DNA of 64,000 nt, from NCBI GenBank assembly GCA_945878995.1, contig CAMCUN010000006.1, positions 17,478 to 81,477 of the forward strand. The letters run 5' to 3'. Of the stretch, positions 38,646 through 47,070 are shown in pieces. Below the pieces are notes generated by a model that worked only from the letters and a program-made list of their open reading frames with translations, had not been told where the DNA came from and did not search any database. Positions within the stretch are counted from its first letter, which is position 1; every line of letters begins with the position of its first letter. This stretch comes from Polaromonas sp. YR568. GTDB taxonomy: Bacteria > Pseudomonadota > Gammaproteobacteria > Burkholderiales > Burkholderiaceae_C. The position numbers were made by a program, and so were the translations under genes.

Positions 38646-39662
38646 ATGCGCGCCATGCTCCCTCTTCATGCCGACGCCTTGCACAGTGGTTTTGCCACTG
38701 CCGAGGACGCCCCTCACTTAGTGCTGCCCTTTGCCGCCAGTGAATCTGCCTACTGGTGGCCCACCATGCAAGCCCTGGCTGCGGCCAGCACGCCCCACCT
38801 GCGCGCCCTGCTCAAGGGCATGGGCGTGGTGGCCCGTGACGCGGGCCCGGCCACCTCGCTCTCGCCCCCCCACGAGCGCCTGCTGGCCCACGAGCTGGGC
38901 TGGCAGGGCAGCCGTGACGGCCTGCTGCCTTGGGCGGCTTGGCAGCAGCGCCAGCTCAGCGGCCAGCCCCCGCAGGGCGCCTGGGCCTGGGTGAACCTGT
39001 GCCACTGGGCCATGGGCCGCGAGCACGCCACGCTCAGCGATCCGGCCGCGCTGAATGTGCAAGAGGCCGAGTCGCGCCAACTCTTAGAGGCGATGCGGCC
39101 TTTTTTTGAGGAAGACGGCATTGCTCTGCACTACCAGCAGCCGCTGCGCTGGCTGGCCCAAGGCCAGGCCCTGGCGCAGCCCACCGCCTCGCTGGACCGG
39201 GTGCTGGGCCGCAATGTCGATGCCTGGCTGCCCGCCACCCCCGAGCTGCGCACCCTCAGGCGCCTGCAAAACGAAATGCAAATGCTGCTCTACACCCACG
39301 CTGTGAACGAAGAGCGGCAGCAGCGCCGGCTGCTGCCGGTCAACTCGGTGTGGTTCAGCGGCTCGGGCGAGCTCAGCCCAAACAATACCAGCCTGCCAGC
39401 TGCACCGCTCCATGTGGCAAGAACCCTGGCACCCGCGGCCTTGGCCGAAGACTGGCCCGCCTACGCCCAGGCTTGGGCAGAGCTTGATGCCACCGCCATC
39501 TTGGCGCTGCTCAAGCGCCAACAAGCCGGCCAAACCGTGCGCCTGAGCCTGTGCGGCGAGCGCGCCAGCCTGACGCTGCAGACTGCACCCAAGGGCCTGC
39601 TGGCTCAATTCAAGCAACTCACCCGCAGACCGGCCTGGCCCGGCCTGCTGCAAGGCCTATGA
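38646..39662 (+). CDS. RpfE-like / phosphoglycerate mutase-related protein of unknown function
   Basis: A 338-residue cytoplasmic protein with no signal peptide or membrane helix. The stretch LLPVNSVWFSGSGEL (about residues 230-245) is the recognisable core of the RpfE/ApgM-related family found next to recJ in Xanthomonas and many Betaproteobacteria. The rest is Leu/Ala/Gln-rich and poorly conserved. Its stop overlaps the recJ start (ATGA), so translation of recJ is coupled to it. It is divergent from lolC, with only 68 bp between starts. Catalytic residues of phosphoglycerate mutase are not obvious, so I do not assign enzymatic activity. Confidence 0.65.
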   Translation: MRAMLPLHADALHSGFATAEDAPHLVLPFAASESAYWWPTMQALAAASTPHLRALLKGMGVVARDAGPATSLSPPHERLLAHELGWQGSRDGLLPWAAWQQRQLSGQPPQGAWAWVNLCHWAMGREHATLSDPAALNVQEAESRQLLEAMRPFFEEDGIALHYQQPLRWLAQGQALAQPTASLDRVLGRNVDAWLPATPELRTLRRLQNEMQMLLYTHAVNEERQQRRLLPVNSVWFSGSGELSPNNTSLPAAPLHVARTLAPAALAEDWPAYAQAWAELDATAILALLKRQQAGQTVRLSLCGERASLTLQTAPKGLLAQFKQLTRRPAWPGLLQGL

Positions 39663-41383
39663 AACTGACCGTTCGCCAAGCCCCGCCGCGCAGCGTGTGG
39701 GCGCTCACCCAGGCAGGCGTGCACCCGCTGCTGGCCCAGTTGTACGCCGCGCGCGGCGTGCTCGGCCCCGATGAACTCGACGACGGCCTGGCCCGACTGC
39801 TGCCTCCTGCAACGCTCTTGGGCACCCAGGCCGCCGCGGCCTTGCTGGCCGACACCATGGCGCGCGGCCAGCGCATTTGCATCGTGGCCGACTATGACTG
39901 CGACGGCGCCACCGCCTGCGCCGTGGGCGTGCGCGGCCTGCGCTTGCTGGGCGCCAGCCAGGTCAGCTACTTGGTGCCCGACCGCGTGGTCGACGGCTAC
40001 GGCCTCACCTCAGCCATTGCCGAGCGCGTGCAGGCCGCAGGGGCTGACCTGCTGGTGACCGTGGACAACGGCATCGCCAGCCTGGACGGCGTGGCAAGGG
40101 CACGCGCATTGGGCCTCAAAGTGCTGGTCACCGACCACCACCTGCCTGCCCTCTTGGCGGGCGCCGTGGTCTTGCCCGAGGCCGATGTGATCGTCAACCC
40201 CAACCAGCCTGACTGCAGGTTCCCGAGCAAGTCCATGGCCGGCGTGGGCGTGATGTTTTATGTGCTGCTGGCCTTGCGCGCCGAGCTGCGCCAGCGCGGC
40301 GTGTTCGACGCCCAAAGCCAGCCCAAGCTCGACGCCTTGCTGCCCCTGGTGGCGCTGGGCACGGTGGCCGACGTGGTCAAGCTCGACAGCAACAACCGCC
40401 GTTTGGTGGCCCAGGGCTTGAAACGCATACGCAGCGGGCACATGCCGCCGGGCTTGGCGGCCTTGTTTGAGGCCGCAGGCCGCCAGTCAAACGCCGCCAC
40501 CAGCTTTGATTTTGGCTTTGCGCTCGGCCCGCGCATCAACGCGGCGGGGCGTCTGGCCGACATGACCTTGGGCATTGAATGCCTGCTCACCGACGATGCG
40601 ACCCGCGCGGCCGAGCTGGCCCGCCAGCTCGACCAGATCAACCGCGAGCGGCGCGACATTGAAGGCCACATGCGCGAACAAGCCATGCTGGCGGCCGACG
40701 CCATGATCGACGAGGACGAAGAAGCACCGCCCGCCGTCGCCATTTTTGAGCCCGAGTTCCATGAGGGCGTGGTGGGCATCGTGGCCTCGCGCCTGAAAGA
40801 CCGGCTGCACCGCCCCAGCTTTGTGTTCGCCCCCAGCGCCGCGCCAGGCAAAGGCCACGAGCTCAAAGGCTCGGGCCGCTCGATTCCCGGCTTTCACCTG
40901 CGCGACGCGCTGGACCTGGTGGCCAAGCGCCACCCCGGCGTGCTGCTGCGCTTTGGTGGCCACGCCATGGCCGCCGGTTGCACGATTTTGGAGGAGCGCT
41001 TTGAAGAGTTTGAGGCGGCCTTGCAGCAAGTGGCCCGCGAATGGCTGGACGCCGCCACGCTCACCCGCCGCTTAGAAACCGACGGCCCGCTGGCCCCCGA
41101 ATACCGCCGCACCGACGTGGTCGAGGCCTTGCACAAAGAGGTGTGGGGCCAGGGCTTTGCCGCGCCCACCTTCAGCGAAGAGCTCGACGTGGTGTCGCAG
41201 CGGCTGGTGGCTGAAAAACACCTCTCGCTCAAGCTCAAACACCAGGGCCAGGCGGTGGACGGCATGTGGTTTGGCCGCACCGAGCCCCTGCCAGCACGCT
41301 GCAAGCTGGCCTTCAGGCTGGATGCCGACGAGTGGCAGGGCGTGCGGCGGGTGCGCTTTTTGATTGAGGGCGCCGAGCTGTAA
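39659..41383 (+). CDS. recJ: Single-stranded-DNA-specific exonuclease RecJ
   Basis: 5'-3' exonuclease acting on single-stranded DNA in recombination and repair. The 574-residue DHH-family protein shows the metal-binding motifs VADYDCDGATA, VTVDNG, VTDHHLP, LGTVADVV and RINAAGRL, and the DHHA1 GGHAMAAG motif with an OB-fold C terminus. The ATG at 39659 overlaps the previous gene's stop (ATGA). Confidence 0.95.
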   Translation: MKLTVRQAPPRSVWALTQAGVHPLLAQLYAARGVLGPDELDDGLARLLPPATLLGTQAAAALLADTMARGQRICIVADYDCDGATACAVGVRGLRLLGASQVSYLVPDRVVDGYGLTSAIAERVQAAGADLLVTVDNGIASLDGVARARALGLKVLVTDHHLPALLAGAVVLPEADVIVNPNQPDCRFPSKSMAGVGVMFYVLLALRAELRQRGVFDAQSQPKLDALLPLVALGTVADVVKLDSNNRRLVAQGLKRIRSGHMPPGLAALFEAAGRQSNAATSFDFGFALGPRINAAGRLADMTLGIECLLTDDATRAAELARQLDQINRERRDIEGHMREQAMLAADAMIDEDEEAPPAVAIFEPEFHEGVVGIVASRLKDRLHRPSFVFAPSAAPGKGHELKGSGRSIPGFHLRDALDLVAKRHPGVLLRFGGHAMAAGCTILEERFEEFEAALQQVAREWLDAATLTRRLETDGPLAPEYRRTDVVEALHKEVWGQGFAAPTFSEELDVVSQRLVAEKHLSLKLKHQGQAVDGMWFGRTEPLPARCKLAFRLDADEWQGVRRVRFLIEGAEL

Positions 41384-41481
41384 GCCCGCTGCGCCCGCCG
41401 TCCGACGACGGCGCTCCCTGCGCACCTACATTTGTGCGCTTGGTTCTTTGCCAGGATGGCAGCCTCATCAAAGGGCTGTCC

Positions 41482-41556
41482 ATGAACACCATCATTTACA
41501 TCGTTGGGCTGCTTGTCATCATCGGGGGGATCTTGTCTTACTTCGGCTTTCGCTGA
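41482..41556 (+). CDS. 24-residue single-helix membrane protein
   Basis: A tiny ORF encodes MNTIIYIVGLLVIIGGILSY followed by FGFR. It is one transmembrane helix with a short basic end. AAGGG lies about 6 bases ahead of the ATG. The gap 41384-41651 between recJ and the PHP gene otherwise contains no gene. Similar one-helix proteins (MNTI..IVG..V..LSFFG.R) occur in many Proteobacteria as uncharacterised small proteins, so I believe this is real. Function unknown. Confidence 0.65.
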   Translation: MNTIIYIVGLLVIIGGILSYFGFR

Positions 41557-41651
41557 AGGTTTGGCAAAGCGGTGGCGCAGCCATGACAGGGCTGTGGCCG
41601 CGTTCAGACCCGCTCAACCCCATTTGAACTTAGAGGTCTAAAATCAAGGAT

Positions 41652-42512
41652 GTGAAAGCACGCAACATCCTCAATGCCGACCTGCACTGCCACTCCGTGG
41701 TCTCCGATGGCACTTTGACGCCAGAAGCCCTGGCCGAGCGGGCCAAAAACGGCGGGGTCGAGCTTTGGGCGCTGACCGACCACGATGAAATAGGCGGCCA
41801 GCACCGCGCTGCGGCGGCCGCCCACGCCCAGGGCATGGCCTACCTCACGGGCACCGAAATCTCAGTCACCTTTGCGGGCGAGACCGTGCACATCGTGGGC
41901 CTGGGCTTTGATGCAGACAATGAGCAGCTCAACACCGGCTTGGCCCGCACCCGCGGTGGTCGCACCGAGCGTGCCAGAGAAATGGCCGAGGGCCTGGCCA
42001 AGGTCGGCATTCCAGGGGCTTACGAAGGCGCCCTGCCCTTTGTGGGTAACCCAGAGCTGATTTCCCGCACCCACTTTGCGCGCTTTTTGGTGGAATCTGG
42101 CGTGTGCAAAGACACCAACGAGGTGTTTCGCCGCTTCCTCACCGAAGGCAAGCCCGGCTATGTGCCTCACCGCTGGGCCAGCTTGTCCCAGGCCGTGCAG
42201 TGGATCACGGCTGCAGGCGGCGTGGCCGTGATTGCGCACCCCGCGCGCTACAAATTCACGCCCAACGAGGAATATGCGCTGTTTTCCGAATTCAAAGCCC
42301 ACGGCGGCCGCGCAGTCGAGGTGGTCACAGGCAGCCACAGCGCGCAGGAATACATCAAGTACGCCGACACCGCCCGCGAGTTTGGCTTGGCCGCCTCGCG
42401 CGGCAGTGATTTCCATAGCCCCGCTGAGAGCCACACCGACCTGGGCACCCTGCCCTTTTTGCCGGGCCAGCTGACCCCCGTGTGGGAACTGCTGGAAGAC
42501 CGCATTCAGTGA
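41652..42512 (+). CDS. PHP-domain phosphoesterase (RNase AM / YciV-like)
   Basis: Metal-dependent phosphoesterase of 286 residues. It has the PHP motifs ADLHCHSVVSDG (HxH), ALTDHDEIGG, GTEIS, VIAHPARYKF and RGSDFHSPAESH. Characterised relatives trim 5' ends of rRNA (RNase AM) or hydrolyse 3',5'-nucleoside bisphosphates. Translation starts at GTG. In E. coli the homologue yciV is next to yciO; here a DMT transporter gene sits between them, and its GTG overlaps this gene's stop by 4 bp. Confidence 0.9.
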   Translation: MKARNILNADLHCHSVVSDGTLTPEALAERAKNGGVELWALTDHDEIGGQHRAAAAAHAQGMAYLTGTEISVTFAGETVHIVGLGFDADNEQLNTGLARTRGGRTERAREMAEGLAKVGIPGAYEGALPFVGNPELISRTHFARFLVESGVCKDTNEVFRRFLTEGKPGYVPHRWASLSQAVQWITAAGGVAVIAHPARYKFTPNEEYALFSEFKAHGGRAVEVVTGSHSAQEYIKYADTAREFGLAASRGSDFHSPAESHTDLGTLPFLPGQLTPVWELLEDRIQ

Positions 42513-43423
42513 GTGTGTTGAGCGCACGCACCGCCCCGGCGCTGGGCGGCGTGGCCATGGTGCTGGCGGCCATGGCCTGCTTTGCCACCCTGGACACCAC
42601 CACCAAGGTGGCCACGGCCACAGTGCCACTGCTCATGGCGCTGTGGTTTCGCTACTGCTTTCAAGCCGTGGTGACTGCGGGTGTGATGCTGCCCCAACGC
42701 GGCTGGGGCATGTGGCGTACCCGCCGCCCGGGCTTGCAACTGCTGCGCGGGCTCTTGCTGCTCGGCAGCAGCGGCATGGCGTTTGTGGGCCTCATGCACA
42801 TGCCTGTGGCCGAGTTCACGGCCATCGTCTCGCTCTCGCCGCTGGCCATCACGCTGGTGGCGGCCACCGTGCTGGGCGAGCGGGTGTCGCTTGTGCGCTG
42901 GCTGCTGGTGGTGGGCGGCTTTGCCGGCGCCATGGTCATCATCCGGCCTGGCCACGAGCAGTTCAGCCCCTACCTGCTGCTGCCGCTGGCCGTGCTGGCC
43001 TGCAACACCTGTTTTCAGCTGCTGACCAGAAGCATGGTCAAGACCGAAGACCCTCTGACCATGCACCTCTACACCGGCTGGGTAGGCACGCTGATTTCTT
43101 CACTGGCCCTGCCCTGGGTTTGGCAAGTGCTCAGCCCTCTGGAGTGGGGCTACCTGGTGCTGATGGGCTTGACGGCCGCCGTGGGGCATTTTTTGCTGAT
43201 TCTGGCCTACGGTCGCACCCCGGTGGCCACGCTGGGCCCTTACATTTACACGCAAATTGGCTTTGCGGTATTGGGCGGCTGGTGGGTGTTTGCCCACACG
43301 CCAGACGCTTGGGCGCTGGTGGGCATGTGCGTGATTGCCGCTTGCGGCGCGGCGGGTGCCTGGCTGACACTGCGAGAACACCGCTTTCGGCTGGCAGCGC
43401 CTGTGTACCCCGCCGAACACTGA
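42509..43423 (+). CDS. EamA/DMT-family transporter
   Basis: A 304-residue ten-helix transporter. Both EamA repeats are present (LAAMACFATLDTTTKV at the start, and ERVSLVRWLLVVGGFAGAMVIIRPG in the middle). I start it at GTG 42509, which overlaps the PHP-gene stop as GTGA, instead of an ATG 9 codons upstream inside that gene. It is co-transcribed with the PHP phosphoesterase and YciO genes. Substrate unknown. Confidence 0.84.
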   Translation: MSVLSARTAPALGGVAMVLAAMACFATLDTTTKVATATVPLLMALWFRYCFQAVVTAGVMLPQRGWGMWRTRRPGLQLLRGLLLLGSSGMAFVGLMHMPVAEFTAIVSLSPLAITLVAATVLGERVSLVRWLLVVGGFAGAMVIIRPGHEQFSPYLLLPLAVLACNTCFQLLTRSMVKTEDPLTMHLYTGWVGTLISSLALPWVWQVLSPLEWGYLVLMGLTAAVGHFLLILAYGRTPVATLGPYIYTQIGFAVLGGWWVFAHTPDAWALVGMCVIAACGAAGAWLTLREHRFRLAAPVYPAEH

Positions 43424-43437
43424 CAAACTCTGACGCT

Positions 43438-44076
43438 TTGGCCCAGTACTTTGAAGTTCACCCCGACAACCCGCAAGGCCGCTTGCTCAAGCAAGCGGCG
43501 GCCTTGCTGGCGCGCGGCGGCGTGGCAGCTGTGCCCACTGACTCCAGCTACGCCCTGGTTTGTCACCTCGACGACAAACCCGCCGCCGACCGCTTGCGGC
43601 GAATCCGCGGCGTGGACGCCAAGCACCACCTGACGCTTTTGTGCCGCGACCTGAGCGAGCTGGCCAACTACGCGCGGGTGGACAACCGGCAGTTCAGGCT
43701 GATCAAAAGCGCCACGCCCGGGCCTTACACCTTCATTTTGGAAGCCAGCAAAGAAGTGCCCAGGCGCCTGAGCCACCCTTCGCGCAAAACCATAGGCCTG
43801 CGCCTGCCTGACCACCGCAGCTTGCAGGCCTTGCTCGAGGTACACGGCGCGCCCTTGTTGGCCACCACCTTGATCTTGCCCGGCCACAGCGAGCCGCTCA
43901 ATGATGCGCAGGCCATTCGCGAGGCGCTGGAGCATGAACTCGCCGCGGTGCTCGATGCGGGTGCTTGCCCACTGCAAGCGAGCACAGTGATCGACCTCAC
44001 GCCCATGGGCACAGGCGGCGAGCCCGAGGTGATTCGCTTGGGTCGGGGCGGGCTGGCGGCCTTGGGATTGGCTTGA
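43438..44076 (+). CDS. yciO: YciO, Sua5/YrdC-domain protein
   Basis: A 212-residue member of the YrdC/Sua5 fold, related to the threonylcarbamoyl-AMP synthase used for tRNA t6A37 but of the YciO subgroup. Alignment to E. coli YciO (starting MSQFFYIHPDNPQ) fixes the start: a TTG codon at 43438 gives (M)AQYFEVHPDNPQGRL. Family motifs include PTDSSYALVC, CRDLSEL, TPGPYTFIL and the KTIGLRLPDH segment. It is 14 bp after the DMT transporter gene. YciO's own role is less clear than TsaC's. Confidence 0.87.
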   Translation: MAQYFEVHPDNPQGRLLKQAAALLARGGVAAVPTDSSYALVCHLDDKPAADRLRRIRGVDAKHHLTLLCRDLSELANYARVDNRQFRLIKSATPGPYTFILEASKEVPRRLSHPSRKTIGLRLPDHRSLQALLEVHGAPLLATTLILPGHSEPLNDAQAIREALEHELAAVLDAGACPLQASTVIDLTPMGTGGEPEVIRLGRGGLAALGLA

Positions 44077-44184
44077 GTGCGGCCTCATTCAAGCTGAAAC
44101 AGGCTAAAACGCGAGAAGATTCAAAAAGCAAGGCCAGCCCCGCAGGCCCTGCGATGGCTTTGCACCCTCTGAGACAATCTTGCA

Positions 44185-44856
44185 ATGGATGTCTCAGAAC
44201 TGATTCGAACCGTGGCCATTTATGCCTTGCCGGTGGTGTTTGCCATCACCGTGCACGAGGCCGCCCACGGCTATGTGGCCCGCTATTTTGGCGACCCCAC
44301 GGCCTGGCAACTTGGTCGGGTGACGCTCAACCCCATCAGCCACATTGACCCCCTGGGCACCTTGCTGATGCCGCTGCTGCTGTACTTTGCCACCTCTGGC
44401 GGATTTGTCTTTGGCTATGCCAAACCCGTGCCCGTGAATTTTGGCCAACTGCGCCGGCCCAAGCAACACATGGTGTGGGTGGCCCTGGCCGGGCCGGCGT
44501 CCAACTTTATTCAAGCGCTGGCCTGGGGGGCCGCGCTGGTGCTGCTGGGCGGCATGGATGTGCGCGAGCCCTTTTTCTTGAAGATGTGCCAGGCCGGCGT
44601 GCTGGTCAACGTGGTCATGTGCGTCTTCAACTTGTTTCCACTGCCGCCCTTGGACGGAGGCCGCATTGTGGTGGGCCTCTTGCCCTGGCGGCCAGCGCAA
44701 CTGCTGGCCCGTGTGGAGCCTTGGGGCTTTTTCATTGTGCTGGGCTTGATGCTCACCGGCGTGGTGACTGCGCTGTGGATGCGCCCCCTCATGGGCCTGA
44801 GCTACGACACCTTGACCCTGCTGCTCAAGCCGCTGGCTTGGGCGGTGGGACGCTGA
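44185..44856 (+). CDS. Site-2 protease family (M50) membrane metalloprotease
   Basis: Intramembrane zinc protease of 223 residues with six hydrophobic segments. The active-site HEAAH (HExxH-type) lies in VHEAAHGYVAR, and the third zinc ligand region reads NLFPLPPLDGGRI. It is a stand-alone S2P of the short class, without PDZ domains. It precedes trpS by 27 bp. The target protein is unknown. Confidence 0.9.
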   Translation: MDVSELIRTVAIYALPVVFAITVHEAAHGYVARYFGDPTAWQLGRVTLNPISHIDPLGTLLMPLLLYFATSGGFVFGYAKPVPVNFGQLRRPKQHMVWVALAGPASNFIQALAWGAALVLLGGMDVREPFFLKMCQAGVLVNVVMCVFNLFPLPPLDGGRIVVGLLPWRPAQLLARVEPWGFFIVLGLMLTGVVTALWMRPLMGLSYDTLTLLLKPLAWAVGR

Positions 44857-44883
44857 ATTCATTTTTTTCAAGAGTACACACCG

Positions 44884-46185
44884 ATGAGCGAACAGCGCGT
44901 CCTGACCGGCATCACCACCTCCGGCAGCCCCCACCTGGGCAACTATGTGGGCGCCATTCGCCCCGCTGTGCGGGCCAGCCGGGAGCCCGGCGTCCAGAGC
45001 TTTTACTTTTTGGCCGACTACCACGCGCTCGTCAAAGTCGGTGACCCTGCCCGCATTCAGCGCTCCACGCTGGAGATTGCCGCCACCTGGTTGGCGGCCG
45101 GACTGGACCCGGAGAAAGTGATTTTTTACCGCCAGTCTGACATTCCTGAGATCCCCGAGCTCACCTGGTTTCTCACCTGCCTGACTGGCAAAGGCCTGCT
45201 CAACCGGGCCCACGCCTACAAAGCGCAGGTGGACAAAAACTTAAGTTCAGGTCATGACGCCGATGCTGATGTCACGGCCGGCCTTTTCATGTACCCGGTG
45301 CTGATGGCCGCTGACATCTTGATGTTCAAGGCCCACCGCGTGCCGGTGGGGCGCGACCAGATTCAGCATATTGAGATGGCGCGCGACATGGCGGCCAGTT
45401 TCAACCACCTGTACGGAGAGCTCTTGGTCTTGCCAGAGGCAGCCATTGAAGCGTCGGTGGCCACCTTGCCCGGCCTGGACGGCCGCAAAATGAGCAAGAG
45501 CTACGACAACACCATGGCCTTGTTTGCCCCGCGCGAGGTGCTGCGCAAACAAATTGCCGGCTTGGTGACCGACTCACGCGCGCCTGGCGAAGCCAAAAGC
45601 ACTGAAGGCTCGGCCTTGTTTGAGATTTACCAGGCTTTTGCCAGTGAGGCGCAAACACAGGCCATGCGCGAGGCCTTTGCCCAAGGCATCTCGTGGGGCG
45701 AGGCCAAAAACCAGTTGTTTGATTGCATAGACGCTGAAATTGCCCCCATGCGGGCCAGCTACGAGGCCTTGATGGCGCACCCTGAGAGGATGGAGGACAT
45801 CTTACAAGCCGGCGCTCGCAAGGCCAGGCAGCTGGCCACGCCCTATATGGCTCAGCTGCGCAGCAGTGTGGGCTTGCGCCGCTTGCAGCAGCCAGCTGAC
45901 CCAGCTTCCAAAGCGGCCGCCAAAGTCTCGCTGCCCCAGGTCAAGCAGTACAAAGACAAAGACGGGCTTTTTTACGTCAAACTGGTGGACGGGCAAGGCC
46001 GGCTGTTGCTGCAAAGCCTGGGCTTTGACCTCCCGCGAGAAGCTGCTCAGCTTGCGCAGGGCCTGCAACAGGGCGACGCTGATGCTCCAAAGCAACATGC
46101 GCACCGCTTGATGTCCGTGGACCCGGCACTTCAGCCCGCCTTGCAAGATGCGCTGGATGTCTTACGGCTGCAGAAAACCTCGTAA
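44884..46185 (+). CDS. trpS: Tryptophanyl-tRNA synthetase
   Basis: Charges tRNA-Trp. The 433-residue protein has the HLGN variant of HIGH (SPHLGNYVGAI), MAADILMFKAHRVPVGRDQIQHIEMARD and KMSKS (GRKMSKSYDNT). A C-terminal extension of roughly 90 residues after position 340 follows the usual enzyme. It is the long form I associate with Betaproteobacteria and resembles a small appended binding domain (KQYKDKDGLFYVKLVDGQGRLLLQS). It is the last gene of the run before an AT-rich promoter region. Confidence 0.95.
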   Translation: MSEQRVLTGITTSGSPHLGNYVGAIRPAVRASREPGVQSFYFLADYHALVKVGDPARIQRSTLEIAATWLAAGLDPEKVIFYRQSDIPEIPELTWFLTCLTGKGLLNRAHAYKAQVDKNLSSGHDADADVTAGLFMYPVLMAADILMFKAHRVPVGRDQIQHIEMARDMAASFNHLYGELLVLPEAAIEASVATLPGLDGRKMSKSYDNTMALFAPREVLRKQIAGLVTDSRAPGEAKSTEGSALFEIYQAFASEAQTQAMREAFAQGISWGEAKNQLFDCIDAEIAPMRASYEALMAHPERMEDILQAGARKARQLATPYMAQLRSSVGLRRLQQPADPASKAAAKVSLPQVKQYKDKDGLFYVKLVDGQGRLLLQSLGFDLPREAAQLAQGLQQGDADAPKQHAHRLMSVDPALQPALQDALDVLRLQKTS

Positions 46186-46388
46186 TCTCCAAATAAGTTA
46201 ACATTTAGAATAAATTTAAACCTATAATTTGTTCTTTAAGAGGCATTTTTAGTTTTAAAACGTCCAAGAAAGTTTCAGATTTTTTCGAACTGTGTGACTC
46301 ATTGAGCGTCACCATAAGCTCACACGCCATGATCGATTGGAGCGAGAAGCTCGACAAAATGTTAAAAACTCTGAACTTTTGAGCACTA

Positions 46389-46417
46389 TTGTCAGTCACT
46401 ATCAGTTACGATAATTA
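46389..46417 (+). promoter_or_regulatory. Sigma70-like promoter of the LuxR-type regulator
   Basis: TTGTCA and TAATTA are separated by 17 bp, 29 bp ahead of the regulator's ATG. They lie in a 261-bp AT-rich gap (46186-46446) that otherwise has no convincing gene. Confidence 0.6.
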
Positions 46418-46446
46418 ATCCTACAACCTAAAAAAACCTGAAATCC

Positions 46447-47028
46447 ATGAGTATTTTTGTCGTAGACGACCACCCGCTGATGCGCGAGGCGGTGGTAATG
46501 TTGATTCGGCGGCTGAACAGCAAGCTCAGCGTGGTCGAACTTGACCGCTTGGCGGCAGTGGGGCCAGCGGTGCTGGCCCATGGCATTCCGGAGTTGATTT
46601 GCTTGGACCTCAAGCTGCCCGACACCCATGGTGTGTCTGGTGTGCGCGAACTCAAGCTGCAGTTTCCCAATGTACCCATCATTGTGCTGTCGGCCGCTTC
46701 GGCCCAGGACTACGAGGACTTGGCCTTGGAAGCGGGCGCACAGGCCTTTATTTCCAAGTCTGCGGGCGGGGTTGAAATTTCAGGTGCGCTACGGGCGCTC
46801 TTGCTGGACGAGGAGGGCGAACCCGGCGCCCCACCAGAAAAACTCTCCAAGCGCCAAAAGCAATTGCTGGTGATGCTTGACAAGGGCTTGAGCAACCGAG
46901 ACATTGCCGACGAGTTACAAATCAGCGAGCACACCGTCAAGGTTCACCTCTGGCGCCTGTTCAGGCGCCTGAACGTCAAGAGCCGCTCGCAGGCCAGTCA
47001 CTTGGCCAGAACCCAGGGTCTGGTCTAA
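46447..47028 (+). CDS. Orphan LuxR/NarL-type response regulator
   Basis: A 193-residue transcription regulator. The receiver domain (1-118) has the acid pair VVDDH, phospho-acceptor Asp in CLDLKLPD, the Ser/Thr switch in IVLSAAS and Lys in FISKSAG. A C-terminal LuxR helix-turn-helix (about 133-190) reads KQLLVMLDKGLSNRDIADELQISEHTVKVHL. No kinase gene is adjacent. A good sigma70-type promoter precedes it in AT-rich DNA. What it controls is not apparent. Confidence 0.88.
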   Translation: MSIFVVDDHPLMREAVVMLIRRLNSKLSVVELDRLAAVGPAVLAHGIPELICLDLKLPDTHGVSGVRELKLQFPNVPIIVLSAASAQDYEDLALEAGAQAFISKSAGGVEISGALRALLLDEEGEPGAPPEKLSKRQKQLLVMLDKGLSNRDIADELQISEHTVKVHLWRLFRRLNVKSRSQASHLARTQGLV

Positions 47029-47070
47029 GCCACACCTGAGTCACACCTGAGCAAAGATGGCGCCCTTCGC

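Noticed and set aside
41397..41412. GCCGTC/GACGGC hairpin after recJ
   Set aside because: Only six base pairs and no T run, so not convincing as a terminator.
44201..44215. A GATTCGAACC stretch resembling a tRNA T-loop
   Set aside because: It lies within the M50 protease coding sequence, and no cloverleaf can be drawn around it.
46305..46335. TGTGTGA...TCACACG halves resembling a CRP site
   Set aside because: Half-sites are about 22 bp apart, far from the 6-bp spacing of a CRP operator.
46205..46399. A 64-codon minus-strand frame in the AT-rich gap after trpS
   Set aside because: No family likeness; it overlaps the promoter of the LuxR-type regulator, and AT-rich DNA gives such frames by chance.
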